DNA of 64,000 nt from Brienomyrus brachyistius (Eukaryota; Chordata; Actinopteri; Osteoglossiformes; Mormyridae). Below are positions 59,801 through 64,000 of the stretch, piece by piece. The translations under genes were made by a program, and so were the position numbers. The stretch spans positions 8,697,608-8,761,607 of the forward strand of contig NC_064549.1 in assembly GCF_023856365.1 (NCBI RefSeq), written 5' to 3'. Position 1 is the first letter of the stretch; the number at the start of each line of letters is the position of its first letter. Under the pieces are notes generated by a model that worked only from the letters and a program-made list of their open reading frames with translations, had not been told where the DNA came from and made no database searches.

Positions 59801-62426
59801 CGGAAAATGAACTCCTAAGGAGCCATGGTAAAGGTGTACTAAACTTCACAGCTCATTGGCCATGAAAATCCAGAACTTGACACTTGGGACATTTGCGTGA
59901 TCTTCTCGCAGGCACTTAGGATGAAGCTCCAATGAAATCTTCGGCGGTCTTGTAAAATTTAGAAGACCTACAAATGTACCGCATACACTGTATGTATGAC
60001 GATTACTCTGAACTCGGCACTTTTACACGACAGGCTTTCTGCACAAGCAAGGCCCACTTTTACTGCCTGCTGCCGTAATTAATATTCATGTTTATTTAAA
60101 TGCCCCTCGATGTCTCCAGATCGTTCCTATTCGATTATCGTGGAAGATTGAACGTGCCCCAAACTACCCTCTTCCGATGGGACCGAAACAATCCATCACA
60201 AGCCGGTGTCAGTTTCTACGCTGTTACTCTGTGATGCCCAGTGGTCTTTTGGGTGCACTGTGAGCCTGTTTTTTTTACGATGCTGCTGATCACACTGGGG
60301 TGTGGGAAGAGTACAACCCTCTCAATCCCCCCCCCCTCCCCCCCCCCCCCCACCCTCGTCTGCATCCCTGACGGGAGCCATTCTTCCCTATAAGGAAATG
60401 TAGTGCAAAGCTGCAATGACAAGAAGCAGATGAGGAAATGCCTCTGAATTAGAGGGTACTGGTGCAAAGTGAGTGGGGTGGGGGGGGTGGCCTGGAGGGG
60501 TGCTGAGTCAGGACAGTCAGACTACCTCTGGATCACTGTTTCTCATAAGCTCCCTGCAGGTGCACAGTTATGGGTGTGTGTGCGCATGAGTGAGCGTGTT
60601 ACCATGGCAAACGGAAGCATCTGTTCTCTTTTGGTTGGTAGTACACCCATCCCCTTCTCCCCCCCCCCCCACGCACTGAAGGTGTAACGTTATATGTACC
60701 ATCCAGTTACGGCAGCTGATCTGCTGGAGTCCGGAATGCAGACGCTGGAGCACGTGTCTGTTGCCGTGACGGTGAGCCACCCTCGCCGTGGAAACGTGGA
60801 GATCATGCTCGTCTGCCCCAGCGGGATGACCTCGGTCATCGGGGCTCACCGCAGCATGGACATGTAAGTGCCTCCCGGTCCCTGCCGACAGTTTACAAAC
60901 AACTTTGTGGTATTTTATAATTTGCCTAGAGCAATGTCCTTGGGGACCCTCCAGAAAGTCCACATTTTTGTTCCCTTCCACCTCCCAGCACGCTTGATCC
61001 ACGCAATCAAATCGCTGAATATTTGCGTCAGGTATGTTGGGAGCGGATCGGGAGCAAAAATATGGAGGGTGCAAAAATCTGGGGGTCCCCCAGGGCTGAG
61101 ATGTGAAACACTGTCCTAAAGAGAACTGACTTCACCCCCAGAAAGGCAATCACACAGTAGTTCTGGAAAATAATCTCAAAAAAGGTACAGATGACAAAAG
61201 CAGTTGTTGGTAACATTAAATTGCCATGGATGAAAAGTCCTCCATGGTAATTAGAATTTCCAGGGCAGGGAAAGATTGCATCAAAAAATGATGTCACCAC
61301 AAGCTGTTTGCTTGTCTGTTTGGTGCTGCCTGTTGAGACAAGTAAGGAGATTTTTTGGAACAGTGTTTGTAACCGTTCTTTGTTCCGACACGCAGTGACC
61401 CCTCAGGCTACAATGACTGGACCTTCTCCACGGTGCGCTGCTGGGGCGAGAGGGCAGAGGGCGTGTACAGCCTGCAGCTTACTGACTACAGTAAGACACC
61501 CATCCATGTTCTCTACGCCTTATGTATCTTCAAATTAGTCCAAACTACAATTTGCTGAGAGAACCCTCAAGGATTCCCATTGGTTTTCCATAGTATATAC
61601 ATTTCTTCTAGTAGTTGTTGCCCCTTAGTAGTATTAATAAAAAAAAATATTATTTTTTTTTTAAGATGTTTGTGGTAGCCCTGTAGGGGGCGCTGTTCTG
61701 ACTGCATTCTGTTGTCCTGTGGCTCAGGACAGGGCGCTCTGAATCTAGGTGTCCTGAAGCAGTGGAAGCTCATCCTCTACGGCTCCTCGATGCCCTTCGA
61801 CGAGGTGAAGGCCAGACGGAGGTACGGCGGCTCCGTCACCGTAAATTTTGCTTGTGGGTCGCTCCCGCGAAACTCTGCGAGTGTAACTGGTATGCGCCAT
61901 TTTGGTAGGGTGGTGGAAGACGCCATGGGGGGCCAGTACCTGAACAGCAGTTTCTCTCTGCCCTGCCCCCCCGGCCTGGACATCCCCCCCGAGAGCTTCA
62001 GCCCGTTGACCTCCAACATCCTAAAGGTCGGCTTGTCAGACGTCCTACACGTCGCTCCGACTGCTTTTCTGACCCAAAATTTACACATTACTTGTACATG
62101 TTATATCTGCTGAGGTCAGTACAGGTGCTGGTTCCCTTCATCCATTGTCATTTTGTTTTTGTTGTCCCGCTCCCTCTTCCCCTTCCTTCCCTCCTGGTGC
62201 TTCCTGTTGGCCGCGGACACAGTCTCTGCTGCTCCTGGGTTGCCTGGCCCTCTTCGCCTCACTCTACTACATGCTGGAGGTCACCCTGTCCCACATGGAC
62301 ACGCGGGGGCTCTGCCGGAGATGGCCGGGCCGCAGCAACGTTGAGGAGGGGGACGATCTGGAGGAGTGCACCATGCTGGCCTCGGAGGACAAGGCGCCCT
62401 TCATGGCCAGACACTCTTCCACGTAG
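44811..62426 (+). CDS. pcsk7: Proprotein convertase subtilisin/kexin type 7
   Basis: Fifteen coding exons: 44811-45227, 45463-45597, 49679-49844, 51105-51195, 51776-51830, 54542-54680, 55051-55151, 56862-57029, 57587-57694, 57770-57872, 60707-60863, 61396-61490, 61728-61821, 61909-62026 and 62223-62426; 2151 nt, 716 residues, every phase checked. Pcsk7 is a calcium-dependent serine protease of the trans-Golgi that cuts precursors after basic sites (known). Seen: signal peptide (about 1-22), prodomain ending RRAKR at 124, catalytic Asp170 (VVVVDDG), His211 (HHGTRC), oxyanion Asn312 (ASGNGG), Ser389 ([10 protein letters not shown]), a P domain (about 460-640), a membrane helix (about 650-669) and a short cytosolic tail. 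The tail is about 47 residues, well short of the human one. Start: first ATG after a plausible acceptor (44785-44786). The gene looks intact. Confidence 0.98.
45438..45453 (+). repeat. Poly-C tract before pcsk7 coding exon 2
   Basis: A run of 16 C ends nine bases before the acceptor at 45461-45462. Confidence 0.9.
45925..46165 (+). repeat. tRNA-derived SINE with a short tandem duplication
   Basis: Box-B-like GGTTGCCAGATCGAATCCCA and CCATTTGGCCCCTGAGCAGG. Its 3' part (GACGGGTACAGAGCCGCTTT, AAGGGCA) is repeated about 2.5 times at 46098-46167, a 34-bp unit. Lies in a pcsk7 intron. Confidence 0.7.
46234..47258. mobile_element. hAT-like element interrupted by a mariner-type MITE
   Basis: Left end CAGGGGCGAACTGACC; the reverse complement of the right end is CAGGGGCGGATTAAC. 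The element is cut in two by the 46485-47008 insertion, so it was there first. No transposase frame remains. No clear target duplication. Confidence 0.65.
46485..47008. mobile_element. Mariner-type MITE nested in the hAT-like element
   Basis: Starts TACACTATGTAGCCATAAGT and ends TTGGCCATACGGTGTTA; the reverse complement of the right end (TAACACCGTATGGCCAAAAG) matches the left. This is the widespread fish TACACTATATGGCCAAAAGT-type terminus. TA dinucleotides flank it as in Tc1/mariner insertions. Confidence 0.75.
47381..47518. mobile_element. Palindromic hAT-like MITE
   Basis: Starts CAGGGCTGGACTGAG and ends GGCCAGTCCAATTCCGCTAC; the ends are inverted repeats of a CAGTxxCGGAATTGGACTGGCC type. 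Confidence 0.6.
48840..49577. mobile_element. hAT-like element with CAGTATGTTTGCATGCAC ends, disrupted inside
   Basis: The left end CAGTATGTTTGCATGCACAC matches the reverse complement of the right end, CAGTATGTTTACATGCACAG, over about 18 of 20 bases. An unrelated small palindrome (49177-49280, CACTTTTCCACCTCGCCAGG, to GTTTTCCACTAGC) seems to lie inside it. Located in the intron before pcsk7 exon 3. Confidence 0.75.
51374..51392 (+). repeat. Poly-C tract
   Basis: A run of 19 C in a pcsk7 intron. Confidence 0.9.
52069..52187. mobile_element. Palindromic CAGTGTTTCTC MITE
   Basis: Left AACCGGTTTCTCAAACCGGT and right ACCGGTTTGAGAAACACTG are inverted repeats; internal TTTTTGCTTGG pairs with GGAGCAAAAA. 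Same family as 19040 and 60930. Confidence 0.8.
55160..55193 (+). repeat. Interrupted poly-C tract after a pcsk7 exon
   Basis: C runs separated by single A, starting just after the donor at 55152. Confidence 0.85.
58054..58135 (+). repeat. (CT)n microsatellite
   Basis: CT repeat with CCCCCTC interruption in the 2.8-kb intron between pcsk7 exons 10 and 11. Confidence 0.9.
60930..61113. mobile_element. Palindromic CAGTGTTTCTC-type MITE, decayed left end
   Basis: Left AGCAATGTCCTTGGGGACCC, right GCTGAGATGTGAAACACTG; internal CACATTTTTGTTCCCTTCCA pairs with GGAGCAAAAATATGG. It lies in the intron between pcsk7 exons 11 and 12. Confidence 0.7.
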
Positions 62427-63403
62427 TCCTGCCCCTCCAGGCCTCTCTCCTGCACTTAGGGGAGGTCTGTGTACCTGCGAGGACCAGGATCTCCTGTATT
62501 GGTACTGAGGAAGTCTGAAGAGATGTGCCTTTGCCTGGATGAACTGGGAACTGGGCCACCTGAACAAGTGCACCATCAACACACACCATGGGATCCCCAG
62601 ATCTTTTCGATGACCTGAGTGGGTCGGTCTCTCCCTCTCTCCCCCTCCCTCCCTCCCTCTGCTGGAGCATGCCACTCCTTCACCGGGGATCACTGTGACC
62701 TTTAACCCTTCATTGCTGTTGTCCAGTGCTGGGCTGAACACTCCGCTTCCCATAAAGCCTCATTTCCGCCAGGCTTTATGGGAAATGCAGTCTTGCCTGA
62801 AATATGTTCCTCAGTCCAGGGTGGCGAGGGCGTCACGGCTCTGAGGCCTACAGACACACGACACGGGGGTCGTTAAGCGTAAGGGAAGCCAGCAGACAAA
62901 CCAACAGAGGCCACCCAAACATATTCCCCCAGTGTACTGGGAAGGTTGGGAGGTCGCTCTGTTTGTGATGGGGAGTTAGGATGCATAGAAATGTGACACC
63001 AACAGCTCCTTTTTGCACATGTGCATGAATGTTTGTGTTTTCGGTTTTGTTCTTTGCTGTATGGATGTAGTGTGTGGAAGGAAAGCATGGCCAATAGTTT
63101 AGGTTCAAAACCACTGTATCATGTTTCAGGAGTTTTTTCATGGAATATGAGCGTGACTGGAATGTGTGGGACTTATGTGCCGACTGCCGGCTCTCGGTCA
63201 TCTCAGTACTTGAAGCAGTTGTGTGAGCTACTGACTAAAACGTGATACAGTCTGTCCTGTTTTTGCAGTTGTATTTGAATTATTACACAGAATTCCTTCC
63301 AAAACCATATTTGATTTTTGGTATTGGTGTCTGCTGCTCTCTGTCAGTGAGGATTCAAACTCTGCGTTTCTAATGTGCTTCACAGCTGGTCTGAGTAGAT
63401 TTC

Positions 63404-63409
63404 AATAAA
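63404..63409 (+). terminator. pcsk7: Likely pcsk7 poly(A) signal
   Basis: AATAAA about 980 bp past the stop codon, followed by a T- and GT-containing stretch. Confidence 0.6.
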
Positions 63410-64000
63410 GGGCGTCTGCCCAGAATCTCTGCCTTCCACCCACCTTCTCTTTCCTGAATGGCATCTTTCTGACTACATGTATTTCTTTTCTGCCTATATT
63501 AATAGGCTGTGCTCTGGTGATGGACTCACTGCGCCTTCAAGCGTCCCCCCCCCCCCCCCCCCCCCCCAGCGTCCCCATGCCCGCTTTGACAGTTTAAATC
63601 CGTATATTATATCACAGTAAAATATTCCCCATGGAATCGGAAAGTTTTCAACAGTCGGGGCAGGTTCTGGGACTGACTGCAACTTCAAAACCTTTCTGAA
63701 CTGAATGTTTTCCCTGTTTTGATGACGTGTCAGGTTACTGATCCCCCTCTTCTGCGGCTTTGACTGCAGCGTGTGTCTCGCCAAGGCACAAGAGAAAGGG
63801 ACTGGGGCCGGTGATAGAATAATCGTAATATCCCCTGAAAACACAGGCATTCAGACTAATTTTAAAATTAATCTTGATTTTTATTTCAAAGTTGCTTTTA
63901 GTTAGACAATGTACAAAAAACACTAGGCATTAGTGGGGAGAGCTGATGGCCATGACTGCAATCTCTGGAGGGGAAGAGCTGTGCTTTCTCTCCCAGTGAG
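63410..64000. other. Right-edge region without recognised gene
   Basis: Holds a 23-base poly-C tract (63545-63567). The short open frames here show no protein I recognise and no matching splice sites. A neighbouring gene may begin beyond the edge. Confidence 0.5.

Overview
This window is nuclear DNA from a ray-finned fish, most likely a teleost. The genes have many small exons with GT-AG introns. The protein sequences are vertebrate but fish-like. The spaces between exons are full of fish-type repeats: tRNA-derived SINEs with GGAT/GGATGGAT tails, hAT and Tc1/mariner MITEs, a Rex1/Babar-like LINE piece, and long CA, CT, TATC and poly-C tracts. The abundant SINE reminds me of osteoglossomorph (mormyrid-type) genomes, but I hold the species only weakly.

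Layout: (1) 23-3113, minus strand: the first five coding exons I can see of cep164 (WW-domain centriolar protein), running off the left edge. (2) 3.1-11.9 kb: gene-free DNA with repeats. (3) 11.9-14.6 kb, plus strand: a complete apoa1 gene with TATA box, a perfect DR1 nuclear-receptor site, four exons and a poly(A) signal. (4) 17.3-22.8 kb, plus strand: a T-box gene of the Tbx1/Tbx10 subfamily, with a clear DNA-binding domain and an unresolved C terminus. (5) 25.4-39.0 kb, plus strand: a complete bace1 gene, nine coding exons and 508 residues. (6) 42.7-63.4 kb, plus strand: a complete pcsk7 gene, fifteen coding exons and 716 residues. In all, 38 or so coding exons were joined by checking splice sites and reading phase by eye.

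The block matches human 11q23.3, where CEP164, BACE1 and PCSK7 are close together and APOA1 lies on the same band; here apoa1 and a T-box gene lie between cep164 and bace1. The genes do not form one pathway. Pcsk7 and Bace1 are both secretory-pathway proteases (Pcsk7 is a proprotein convertase, and the Bace1 precursor carries a convertase-type basic site), apoA-I is a secreted lipoprotein scaffold, Cep164 acts at the mother centriole, and the T-box protein is nuclear.

I found no new enzyme system, CRISPR array or operon. The most unusual things are a 33-bp minisatellite that has amplified the bace1 exon-2 splice donor about 17 times; a retroposon-like poly(A) signal in the bace1 intron just before the membrane-anchor exon; nested transposons in the pcsk7 introns; and two pairs of inverted MITE copies around bace1.
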